9,620 nt of DNA from an uncultured Lachnospiraceae bacterium (GTDB taxonomy: Bacteria > Bacillota > Clostridia > Lachnospirales > Lachnospiraceae). Of this stretch, positions 1 through 5,510 are shown in pieces. Below the pieces are notes generated by a model, which worked only from the letters and a program-made list of their open reading frames with translations, ran no database searches and was not told the DNA's origin. Location: positions 1 to 9,620 of the forward strand of contig CACXFD010000133.1 in assembly GCA_902766845.1 (NCBI GenBank), written 5' to 3'. Position 1 is the stretch's first letter. Each line of letters starts with the position of its first letter. The position numbers and the translations under genes were made by a program.

Positions 1-1235
1 AGATCCGCACGTACGAGATGCACCGCACCGCGGAATACGGCATCGCGGCGCACTGGAAATACAAGGAAGGCCGCACCGGCACGGACCGCGAAGAGGAGAA
101 GCTTTCCTGGCTGCGCCAGATCCTCGAATGGCAGCGCGACATGTCGGACAACCAGGAGTTCATGAGCTCGATCAAGAACGACCTGGACCTGTTCTCGGAA
201 AACGTGTACTGCTTCACGCCCACCGGCGACGTCAAGAGCCTGCCGGCCGGATCCACGCCCGTGGATTTTGCCTACAGCGTGCACAGCGCGGTCGGCAACC
301 GCATGGTCGGCGCGCGCGTGAATGAAAAGCTGGTCCCGATCGATTACCAGATCCAGAACGGCGACCGCGTCGAGATCATCACCTCGCAGAACTCCAAGGG
401 CCCGAGCCGCGACTGGCTCAAGACCGTGCGCAGCACGCAGGCCCGCAACAAGATCAACCAGTGGTTCAAGAGCCAGTTCAAGGAAGAGAACGTGAGCCGG
501 GGCAAGGAGGCCGTCGCGGCCTACGCGAAGAGCAAGGGCATCCCGCTCGCGGACATCTCGAAGCCGGAATTCCAGGAGAAGGTCCTGAAGAAATACGGCT
601 TCCGGGACTGGAACGCCATCCTGGCGGCCGTGGGCCACGGCGGCCTGACCGAAGGTCAGGTGGTCAACAAGCTCCACGAGGAATACCTGCGCAAGCATCG
701 CCGCGAGGTCACCGACGAGGAGATCCTGAAAGCGAACGAAGGCACCCGCGATCGCGAGGAGACGCCCCGCAGCGGCGGGAACGGCATCATCGTCAAGGGA
801 ATCGACGATCTGGCCGTGCGCTTCTCGCACTGCTGCAATCCGGTGCCCGGCGATGAGATCGTCGGCTTCGTGACGCGCGGCCGCGGCATCTCGATCCACC
901 GCACCGACTGCGTGAACATCCTGAGCCTGCCTCCGTATGAGCGGGCGCGGCTGATCGACGCGCAGTGGCAGGAGAGCGCGGAAAAGAGCGCCGAGGGCTA
1001 TTCGACCGAGATCCAGATCTACTGCACGGACCGCACCGGCATGCTGGTGGATATCTCGCGCGTCTTTACCGAGCGCCAGATCAACATCTCGTCGCTGTCC
1101 ACGCGCGTGTCCAAGCAGGGCGTCGCGACGATCACGATGACCTTCCACGTGCCCGGCATCGAAGAGGTGCGGAGCCTCGCGGAAAAGCTGCGCCAGATCG
1201 ACGGCGTGATGGATATCAAGCGGACGCGGGGATAA
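1..1235 (+). CDS. relA: RelA/SpoT-family (p)ppGpp synthetase/hydrolase, C-terminal part (5' end outside window)
   Basis: This is the C-terminal part of a long RSH enzyme that makes and degrades the alarmone (p)ppGpp in the stringent response. The frame is open from base 3 and ends with TAA at 1233-1235. The first residues (IRTYEMHRTAEYGIAAHW) are the end of the synthetase domain; the hydrolase and most of the synthetase lie before the window. Next come a TGS domain at about 204-386 (VYCFTPTGDVKSLPAGSTPVDFAY), a linking helical region, a zinc-finger/RIS-type domain around 787-950 with the paired cysteines of HCCNPVPGD and the later HRTDC, and a C-terminal ACT domain at about 1002-1232 (DRTGMLVDISRVF). 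In this family the TGS to ACT part regulates activity and contacts the ribosome. The ATG at 18 is internal, not a start. Whether the hydrolase is active cannot be judged here. It converges with the downstream yggS-like gene across a hairpin-rich gap. Confidence 0.96.
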   Translation, partial: IRTYEMHRTAEYGIAAHWKYKEGRTGTDREEEKLSWLRQILEWQRDMSDNQEFMSSIKNDLDLFSENVYCFTPTGDVKSLPAGSTPVDFAYSVHSAVGNRMVGARVNEKLVPIDYQIQNGDRVEIITSQNSKGPSRDWLKTVRSTQARNKINQWFKSQFKEENVSRGKEAVAAYAKSKGIPLADISKPEFQEKVLKKYGFRDWNAILAAVGHGGLTEGQVVNKLHEEYLRKHRREVTDEEILKANEGTRDREETPRSGGNGIIVKGIDDLAVRFSHCCNPVPGDEIVGFVTRGRGISIHRTDCVNILSLPPYERARLIDAQWQESAEKSAEGYSTEIQIYCTDRTGMLVDISRVFTERQINISSLSTRVSKQGVATITMTFHVPGIEEVRSLAEKLRQIDGVMDIKRTRG

Positions 1236-1239
1236 ACGC

Positions 1240-1262
1240 GGGACCGGAAAACGAAAGGTCCC
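1240..1262. repeat. Short hairpin immediately after relA
   Basis: GGGACC (1240-1245) and GGTCCC (1257-1262) form a perfect 6-bp stem around an 11-base purine-rich loop, five bases after the relA stop. No T-run follows, so it is not a terminator alone. It is the first of three consecutive hairpins in this convergent gap. Confidence 0.45.
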
Positions 1263-1275
1263 TGACATGAATCAT

Positions 1276-1325
1276 ACAGCCGCAGCGGCGCCCGAAACGG
1301 GATCGCCTGCTGCGGCTGTTCTTTT
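1276..1325 (+). terminator. Probable rho-independent terminator of relA
   Basis: ACAGCCGCAG (1276-1285) pairs perfectly with CTGCGGCTGT (1310-1319). The interior pairs further: GGCG (1287-1290) with CGCC (1304-1307), and CCCG (1291-1294) with CGGG (1298-1301) around an AAA loop. A T-rich tail (TCTTTTG) follows directly. It lies 40 bp after the relA stop, between convergent genes, which suits a terminator. Confidence 0.8.
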
Positions 1326-1333
1326 GTATGTGA

Positions 1334-1362
1334 GCGGGGCGGCCCCTGTGGGGCCGCCCCGC
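1334..1362. terminator. Very GC-rich hairpin between convergent relA and yggS-like genes
   Basis: A perfect 13-bp inverted repeat, GCGGGGCGGCCCC (1334-1346) and GGGGCCGCCCCGC (1350-1362), closes a TGT loop. It lies 34 bp past the stop of the minus-strand yggS-like gene and is the best candidate for ending that transcript. There is no clear T-run on either side (ATTCTTAT on plus, TCACATAC on minus), so it may act as a transcript-end barrier or mRNA-stabilising stem rather than a classic intrinsic terminator. Confidence 0.5.
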
Positions 1363-1395
1363 ATTCTTATCTGCGCAAGGCCGGTCTTCGGCGCG

Positions 1396-2034
1396 TCACT
1401 CACGAAACAGCGCCCGGCCGATGCGCACCATCGTGCTGCCCTCCGCGAGCGCGTCGGGATAGTCCTCGCTCATGCCCATCGACAGCTCCGTGAGGTCATA
1501 TTGCGGCCATTCCTTTTGCAGGCGCTCCAGCAGTTCGCGGGTCTTATGAAACCACGGCCGCGCCTCCTGACCGAGGGGCGCCATCATCATCAGGCCCCGG
1601 ACGTGCACGTGCGGCTTATCCGCGAGGTACGCCATCATCTCTTCGATCTGGGCGTCGTCGAAGCCCTGCTTGCTGGCCTCGTGCGCGATGTTGACCTCCA
1701 GCAGGATGTCCATCGTCAGGCCGTGGGCCGCGGCCCGCTTTTCGATCTCATCGACCAGCGCGTAGCTGTTCACGGAATGGATCATCCGGACCTTGTCGAT
1801 GATGTATTTGACCTTGTTCGTCTGCAGCGTGCCGATGAAGTGCCACTCCGCGTTTCCGTGATACGCCTCGTACTTTTCCAGGAACGCCTGCACGCGGTTC
1901 TCGCCGAAGACCGTAACGCCGCAGGCCTCGAGGGCCGGCAGCTGGTCCGCGCCGATGTATTTGGTGGCGGCCACCAGGCGGGCGGGCGCCACTTCCTTCA
2001 GAATGGCCTTCACGGCCGGTTCATTGACGATCAT
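1396..2034 (-). CDS. yggS: YggS/YlmE-type PLP-binding homeostasis protein
   Basis: This is a member of the YggS/YlmE/PROSC family. These proteins have an alanine-racemase-like TIM-barrel fold, bind pyridoxal 5'-phosphate without known catalysis, and keep free PLP and related amino-acid pools in balance. The PLP lysine is K25 in VAATKY, equivalent to the family VSK motif. Other hallmarks are VFGENRVQAF, WHFIGTLQTNKVKYI, LEVNIAHEASKQGF, VRGLMMMAP, LSMGMSEDY and STMVRIGRALF. The ATG at 2034 has GGAGAA about 8-10 bases upstream, and an in-frame TGA lies six codons before it, so the start is well constrained. At 212 residues it is shorter than the usual 220-235, mostly through a shortened N-terminal helix. 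It lies 69 bp after the kinase gene on the same strand and is probably cotranscribed with it. Confidence 0.95.
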   Translation of the reverse strand: MIVNEPAVKAILKEVAPARLVAATKYIGADQLPALEACGVTVFGENRVQAFLEKYEAYHGNAEWHFIGTLQTNKVKYIIDKVRMIHSVNSYALVDEIEKRAAAHGLTMDILLEVNIAHEASKQGFDDAQIEEMMAYLADKPHVHVRGLMMMAPLGQEARPWFHKTRELLERLQKEWPQYDLTELSMGMSEDYPDALAEGSTMVRIGRALFRE

Positions 2035-2050
2035 ATCTTTCTTCTCCGAT

Positions 2051-2065
2051 CAGGCAGGCTGCCTG
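2051..2065. repeat. Small intercistronic inverted repeat between kinase and yggS-like gene
   Basis: CAGGCAG (2051-2057) and CTGCCTG (2059-2065) are complementary around a single base, within the 69-bp gap. It is short, has no T-run on the minus strand, and lies just upstream of the yggS-like ribosome binding site. It might modulate translation or be chance in GC-rich DNA. Confidence 0.3.
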
Positions 2066-2103
2066 CTGTCCATGCTTCTTCCGTCCCGGCAAGGCCCGGT
2101 GCG

Positions 2104-2955
2104 TTACGCTTCGGCGCCGGTCCCCTGTGCCAGTGCGTCCAGCAGCGCCGGCATCGTCTCCTCGAAATCCACGCCGTACCAGGGCTTCTTCGGGTCCTCA
2201 AGCGTCACGCGGATCGTATGCGCCACGTGGTCCGCGGCCAGCGCCATGGCCTTCTGCCAGCTGTATCCGCGCATCATGGCGCCCACGCAGACGCTCGAGA
2301 ACAGGTCCCCGGTCCCGTGGTAGGACGCGTCCACGCGGTCGTTCTGGTAGACAGAGCGTTCGCCGGTCGCCGTGTCCAGGCCGGCCACGCCGGTCTTGCC
2401 CTCCGACAGTGAGACGCCGGTCAGCACCACGGTCTTCGCGCCGAGCAGGCTCAGCCGGTGCAGCAGCGTGTCGATGTAGGCCGCGTCATATTCCGTGCGG
2501 TATTCGGTCTCCGTCATCAGGCAGGCTTCGGTGATGTTGGGGACGATGATGTCCGCCTGCGCGCACAGGCCCGCGTTCGCGCGGACGTACGCGTCGTCGA
2601 AGTTCGCGTAGAGCTTCCCGTTATCCGCCATGACCGGGTCGATGAAGATCAGGTTGTCCGGGGTCCGGAACGTCTCAAACAGTTCCTTCATCTGCTCGAT
2701 CTGTGTGACCGAGCCCAGATAGCCGGTATAGACGGCGTCGAACGAGGCGCCCTGCGCCTTCCAGTGGGCCGTGATCGGGCCGATCTGGTCGCTGAGGTCC
2801 TTGTAGGTGAAATCCGGGAACATCGTATGGGTGGACAGGACCGCGGTCGGCAGGATCACGGTCTCGACGCCCATGGCGGAGATCACGGGGAGGGCGACGG
2901 TCAGGGAGCATTTGCCGAGGCAGGAGATATCCTGTACAGTCAGTACTCGTTTCAT
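2104..2955 (-). CDS. pdxY: Pyridoxal/pyridoxamine kinase (vitamin B6 salvage)
   Basis: This is a ribokinase-superfamily kinase that phosphorylates the 5'-hydroxyl of pyridoxal, pyridoxamine or pyridoxine with ATP, yielding PLP or its precursors in the cytoplasm. The 283-residue length is normal for PdxY/PdxK proteins. Visible hallmarks are the N-terminal VQDISCLGKCSLTVALPVIS, STHT at 41-44, GYLGS at 78-82, DPVMAD at 106-111, PNITEA at 139-144, and the catalytic loop HGTGD at 213-217 with D217 as the expected base. The ATG at 2955 is chosen because AGAAGG sits 7 bases before it. An in-frame ATG at 3000 would add 15 residues but overlaps the promoter region. It is the first gene of a two-gene minus-strand unit with the yggS-like gene, and diverges from the MocR-type regulator. 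The substrate preference among vitamers cannot be read from sequence. Confidence 0.94.
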   Translation of the reverse strand: MKRVLTVQDISCLGKCSLTVALPVISAMGVETVILPTAVLSTHTMFPDFTYKDLSDQIGPITAHWKAQGASFDAVYTGYLGSVTQIEQMKELFETFRTPDNLIFIDPVMADNGKLYANFDDAYVRANAGLCAQADIIVPNITEACLMTETEYRTEYDAAYIDTLLHRLSLLGAKTVVLTGVSLSEGKTGVAGLDTATGERSVYQNDRVDASYHGTGDLFSSVCVGAMMRGYSWQKAMALAADHVAHTIRVTLEDPKKPWYGVDFEETMPALLDALAQGTGAEA

Positions 2956-2993
2956 AGGGAGCCCTTCTTTCTGCGGATGGTCATTTCTGTGTG

Positions 2994-3022
2994 TTGACAT
3001 GTTGAATGAGTTAGATTATACT
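2994..3022 (+). promoter_or_regulatory. Near-consensus sigma-70/sigma-A promoter for the MocR-type regulator
   Basis: TTGACA at 2994-2999, a 17-bp spacer, and TATACT at 3017-3022 match the housekeeping consensus at 11 of 12 positions. Transcription would start near 3029, giving a 5' leader of about 100 bases before the ATG at 3128. Its -10 box overlaps the opposing promoter, so the divergent genes probably compete for RNA polymerase. Confidence 0.8.
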
Positions 3023-3042
3023 CGAAAGTGACCTTGTGGAAA
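3015..3042 (-). promoter_or_regulatory. Candidate promoter for pdxY-yggS, overlapping the regulator promoter
   Basis: On the minus strand TATAAT is perfect (plus coordinates 3015-3020), with a weak -35 TTTCCA at 3037-3042 and a 16-bp spacer. The start would be near 3008, about 50 bases before the kinase ATG. A strong -10 with a poor -35 is the form expected of an activated promoter. The -35 assignment is uncertain. Confidence 0.6.
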
Positions 3043-3078
3043 TGGCCAGTTTTGAACATTTTTATAAGGTCAGTTTGG
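3023..3078. promoter_or_regulatory. Three-copy motif, candidate operator of the MocR-type regulator
   Basis: An 11-base motif, roughly GGYCASTTTBG, occurs three times: GGTCACTTTCG on the minus strand at 3023-3033, GGCCAGTTTTG at 3044-3054 and GGTCAGTTTGG at 3068-3078 on the plus strand. The two plus copies form a direct repeat 24 bp apart. The outer two extend to a 13-base inverted pair sharing 11 positions (3023-3035 and 3066-3078). MocR regulators such as GabR and PdxR are known to bind direct repeats between divergent genes. The copies lie upstream of or within the kinase promoter and at or after the regulator start site. That suggests activation of the kinase with autorepression, which is inference. 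Confidence 0.45.
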
Positions 3079-3114
3079 GGCGGCATTTCGAAAGGCCGAT
3101 ACCGCAGCCCCGGT

Positions 3115-3130
3115 GGGGAGAAAAGACATG
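3115..3130 (+). promoter_or_regulatory. Ribosome binding site fixing the regulator start
   Basis: GGGGAG at 3115-3120 stands 7 bases before the ATG at 3128. An in-frame GTG at 3113 overlaps this Shine-Dalgarno sequence and is less likely to be used. Confidence 0.75.
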
Positions 3131-4651
3131 CTGACGTATCCGTTCTCCGGCGCGGAGCCGCTGTATCAGCAGCTCTACCGGTACATCCGAAACGATATCC
3201 TGGCCGGCCGCCTGGCGGCCGGCGATAAGCTGCCCTCCAAGCGGGCGCTCGCCCGGCAGCTGAACGTCAGCGTGATCACGGTCGAAACGGCCTACGACCA
3301 GCTGGTCAGCGAGGGCTTTCTGGAGACCCGGCCCCGCGTCGGGTTCTTTGCGGCCGCCCTGCCCGGAGGCGGACGGGCGCCCGAAGATGCGGCACAGATG
3401 GAAGAGGGGGCGGAGCCTGCGGCCGGGTCCACGGGCCGCCTGCGGACAGGCGATGCGCCGCAGGCCGGATCGGGAGCGGAGCAGCCGGAGGAATCCCTGC
3501 CCCGCCCGGCCTTCCGCTATGACCTGTCGGCCTCGCGCACCCCTTCGGAGATCTTCCCGTTCTCGGTCTGGGCCCGGATCACGCGCTCGCTCCTGTCGGA
3601 GCAGCAGGAGGCCCTGCTGCGGACGTCCCCGGCCAACGGCATCCCGGAGCTGCGCACGGCCATCGCCCGCCACCTGTATGAATACGCCGGCCTGCGCGTG
3701 AGCCCGCACCGGATCGTGATCGGCGCCGGGACCGAATATCTGTACGGCCTGCTGATCCAGCTGCTCGGCTTCGAGAAGACCTACGGCGTCGAATGGCCGG
3801 GGTACCGGAAGATCCTGCAGATCTCCGAATCGTACGGCGTCCGGACCGAAAAGATCGCGCTGGACGAGTCCGGAATCCGGCCGGACCGCCTGCGCGCGCA
3901 GGGCGTGGACATCGTCCACCTGACGCCGTCCCACCAGTATCCGACCGGGATCACGATGCCGGCCGCGCGCCGCTATGAACTGCTGCAGTGGGCGCTCGAG
4001 GGCGAACGCTACATCATCGAGGACGATTACGCGAGCGAGTTCTCGCTGTCGCACCGGCCCATCGAGCCGCTGTTCGCGATCGACCGCGACAGCCGCGTGA
4101 TCTATCTGAACACGTTCAACCGGAAGCTGGCCGCGACGGTCCGCATCAGCTACATGGTGCTGCCTGAGCCGCTGGCGGAGCGGTTCGCGCGCCGGCTCGA
4201 CTTTTACGCCTGCACGGTCTCGACGTTCGAGCAGCATACGCTGGCGCGGTTCATCAGCGACGGCTATTTCGAGAAGCACCTTAACCGGCTGCGGACCTAT
4301 TACCGGCACCGGCGCGACAGCCTGCTGCGGGCCCTGCGTGAGAGCCCGCTGGGCGCCGTCTGCACGGTCGTGAACGAGAACGCCGGCCTGCACCTGCTGC
4401 TGCGGCCGGACCGGCCGGTGCCGGAGGAGGCGTTTGCGCAGGCGCTGCGGCGCCGCGGGATCCGGCTGGCCGGACTCACGGATTTCGGCGCTGCGGATGC
4501 CGGTGTGACAGATACCGGCCCGGCCGGAAAAACCGCGGCACCGGACGGTCCGGTGTATATCGTGAATTACACGGCCCTGAGCCCGGAGGAGGCGCCGGCC
4601 GCGCTGCGGGAGGTCTATGAGGCGTACCGCGAGGCGGAAGGGGACAGATAG
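3128..4651 (+). CDS. MocR/PdxR-type transcription regulator (GntR HTH fused to aminotransferase-fold domain) with altered PLP-lysine site
   Basis: The 507-residue protein has an N-terminal GntR winged helix (about residues 11-75; PLYQQLYRYIRNDIL, KLPSKRALARQL, VSVITVETAYDQL). A low-complexity linker follows (about 78-133), then a fold-type I aminotransferase-like domain. Family members use PLP or its adducts as effectors; PdxR and PtsJ regulate B6 genes and GabR regulates GABA use. Domain landmarks are GAGTEYLYGL, VEWPGYRK, TPSHQYPTG, IIEDDYASEF (D299, D300) and VRISYMVLP. The motif that normally reads TFSK(S/T)L here reads TFNRKL, so the Schiff-base lysine position is R332 with lysine at 333. 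An extra Ala/Gly/Asp-rich stretch lies near the C terminus (bases about 4485-4545). Its divergence from the pyridoxal kinase supports B6 control. Whether it binds PLP covalently is in doubt. Confidence 0.93.
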   Translation: MLTYPFSGAEPLYQQLYRYIRNDILAGRLAAGDKLPSKRALARQLNVSVITVETAYDQLVSEGFLETRPRVGFFAAALPGGGRAPEDAAQMEEGAEPAAGSTGRLRTGDAPQAGSGAEQPEESLPRPAFRYDLSASRTPSEIFPFSVWARITRSLLSEQQEALLRTSPANGIPELRTAIARHLYEYAGLRVSPHRIVIGAGTEYLYGLLIQLLGFEKTYGVEWPGYRKILQISESYGVRTEKIALDESGIRPDRLRAQGVDIVHLTPSHQYPTGITMPAARRYELLQWALEGERYIIEDDYASEFSLSHRPIEPLFAIDRDSRVIYLNTFNRKLAATVRISYMVLPEPLAERFARRLDFYACTVSTFEQHTLARFISDGYFEKHLNRLRTYYRHRRDSLLRALRESPLGAVCTVVNENAGLHLLLRPDRPVPEEAFAQALRRRGIRLAGLTDFGAADAGVTDTGPAGKTAAPDGPVYIVNYTALSPEEAPAALREVYEAYREAEGDR

Positions 4652-4725
4652 GTCCTGCTGCGGCGCGAAGGAGACCGGATGATCCGCCAGCGAGGCAGGG
4701 GGGAGATCGCCATACGCCATAGGGA

Positions 4726-4755
4726 GAAACCTTGCCATCCGGCAGGGTTTCTTTT
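4726..4755 (+). terminator. Rho-independent terminator of the MocR-type regulator gene
   Basis: GAAACCTTGCC (4726-4736) pairs with GGCAGGGTTTC (4741-4751) as an 11-bp stem containing one G-T wobble, around an ATCC loop, followed by TTTT at 4752-4755. It lies 74 bp after the regulator stop. Its left arm contains the -35 box of the next promoter. Confidence 0.88.
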
Positions 4756-4760
4756 ATAAT
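4732..4760 (+). promoter_or_regulatory. Promoter of the MBL-hemZ unit, embedded in the preceding terminator
   Basis: TTGCCA (4732-4737), a 17-bp spacer and a perfect TATAAT (4755-4760) match the housekeeping consensus at 11 of 12 positions. The -35 box lies inside the terminator stem and the -10 begins on its last T. Transcription should start near 4767, leaving a purine-rich leader of about 50 bases before the ATG at 4818. Confidence 0.75.
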
Positions 4761-4817
4761 ACAGAAAAAGGGAAGAACAGGAAAAGGGAAGACCGCTTGT
4801 CGGAAAGGAAAAGACCT

Positions 4818-5489
4818 ATGAAAGTCGTGCGCATGGTGCTGGGTCCCATCGGGACCAACGTATATATCGCCTGGAAGGAAGACGCGAAAACGTGCGTGAT
4901 CATCGATCCGGCCGGAGACGCGGACCGGATCCGGGAGAAGCTGGCGGAGCTGGACCTGGCGCCCGAAGCCATCCTGCTGACCCACGGGCATTACGACCAT
5001 ATCCTGGCCGTGCCGGAGCTCATGGTGACCTGCGTGGTCCCGGTCTTCGCGATGGAGGCGGAGAGGGAGACGCTGGAGGATCCGCAGCGCAACCTGACCG
5101 GCCGGGGCCGACATCCGCTGTCACTGGCGGCGGACCGGTGGCTCGCGGACGGGGAGACCGTGACGCTCCCGTCCGGCCTGTCGTTCACGGCCCTGCATAC
5201 GCCCGGACATACGCCGGGGAGCGGGTGCTTCTATTTCCCGGAGGGGAACGTCCTGTTTGCCGGGGATACGCTGTTTGAGGCCAGCTACGGCCGCACGGAC
5301 CTGCCGGGCGGCAGCGGCGGACAGATGCTCCGGTCGCTCCTGCGGCTCCTCACGGAACTGCCTGAGGAGACCGTGGTCCTGCCCGGACACGGGGAGGATA
5401 CGTCGATCCGGGCGGAGCGCCGTCAGAACCCTGTCGCGCCGTATCTGCGCGCGATGGAAAAAGAGAACGACGCGGACAAGCCCGTATAA
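4818..5489 (+). CDS. Metallo-beta-lactamase-fold hydrolase (glyoxalase II / YcbL-like)
   Basis: This is a 223-residue single-domain MBL-fold protein, of the size of YcbL-type glyoxalase II-like hydrolases. The metal-binding set is complete: THGHYDH gives H56, H58, D60 and H61; then H131 in HTPGHTPGS, D150 in FAGDTLF and H191 in LPGHGED. It also has the early PIGTNVY and VIIDPAGD segments, and GRTDLPGGS after the metal aspartate, typical of this subgroup. Such proteins bind two metal ions and often hydrolyse thioesters such as S-lactoylglutathione analogues, but the true substrate is unknown. The ATG at 4818 is preceded by a GGAAAGGA-like ribosome binding site; an in-frame TTG at 4797 lies before that site and is rejected. 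It is the first gene of an apparent operon with hemZ 21 bp downstream, a pairing I recall as common in Clostridia. Confidence 0.93.
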   Translation: MKVVRMVLGPIGTNVYIAWKEDAKTCVIIDPAGDADRIREKLAELDLAPEAILLTHGHYDHILAVPELMVTCVVPVFAMEAERETLEDPQRNLTGRGRHPLSLAADRWLADGETVTLPSGLSFTALHTPGHTPGSGCFYFPEGNVLFAGDTLFEASYGRTDLPGGSGGQMLRSLLRLLTELPEETVVLPGHGEDTSIRAERRQNPVAPYLRAMEKENDADKPV

Positions 5490-5510
5490 AAAAACGAAAG
5501 AGACAGTAAG

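Noticed and set aside
1267..2412. 381-codon plus-strand frame across the yggS-like gene and the end of the kinase
   Set aside because: It overlaps the relA terminator hairpins, runs opposite two recognised genes, and has the His/Arg/Val-rich composition of an antisense shadow.
3113..3127. Alternative GTG start of the regulator
   Set aside because: It overlaps the Shine-Dalgarno sequence that serves the ATG at 3128.
4708..4721. Tandem CGCCATA CGCCATA before the regulator terminator
   Set aside because: Two 7-base copies alone are easily chance; there is no further copy and no link to a known element.
3062..4738. 558-codon open frame on the minus strand across the MocR-type gene
   Set aside because: Same reason: antisense of a well-recognised gene, Arg/Gln/Gly/Pro-rich composition, no ribosome binding site or motif.
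4797..4817. Alternative TTG start of the MBL protein
   Set aside because: It lies before the ribosome binding site, and the ATG at 4818 gives the normal N terminus for the family.
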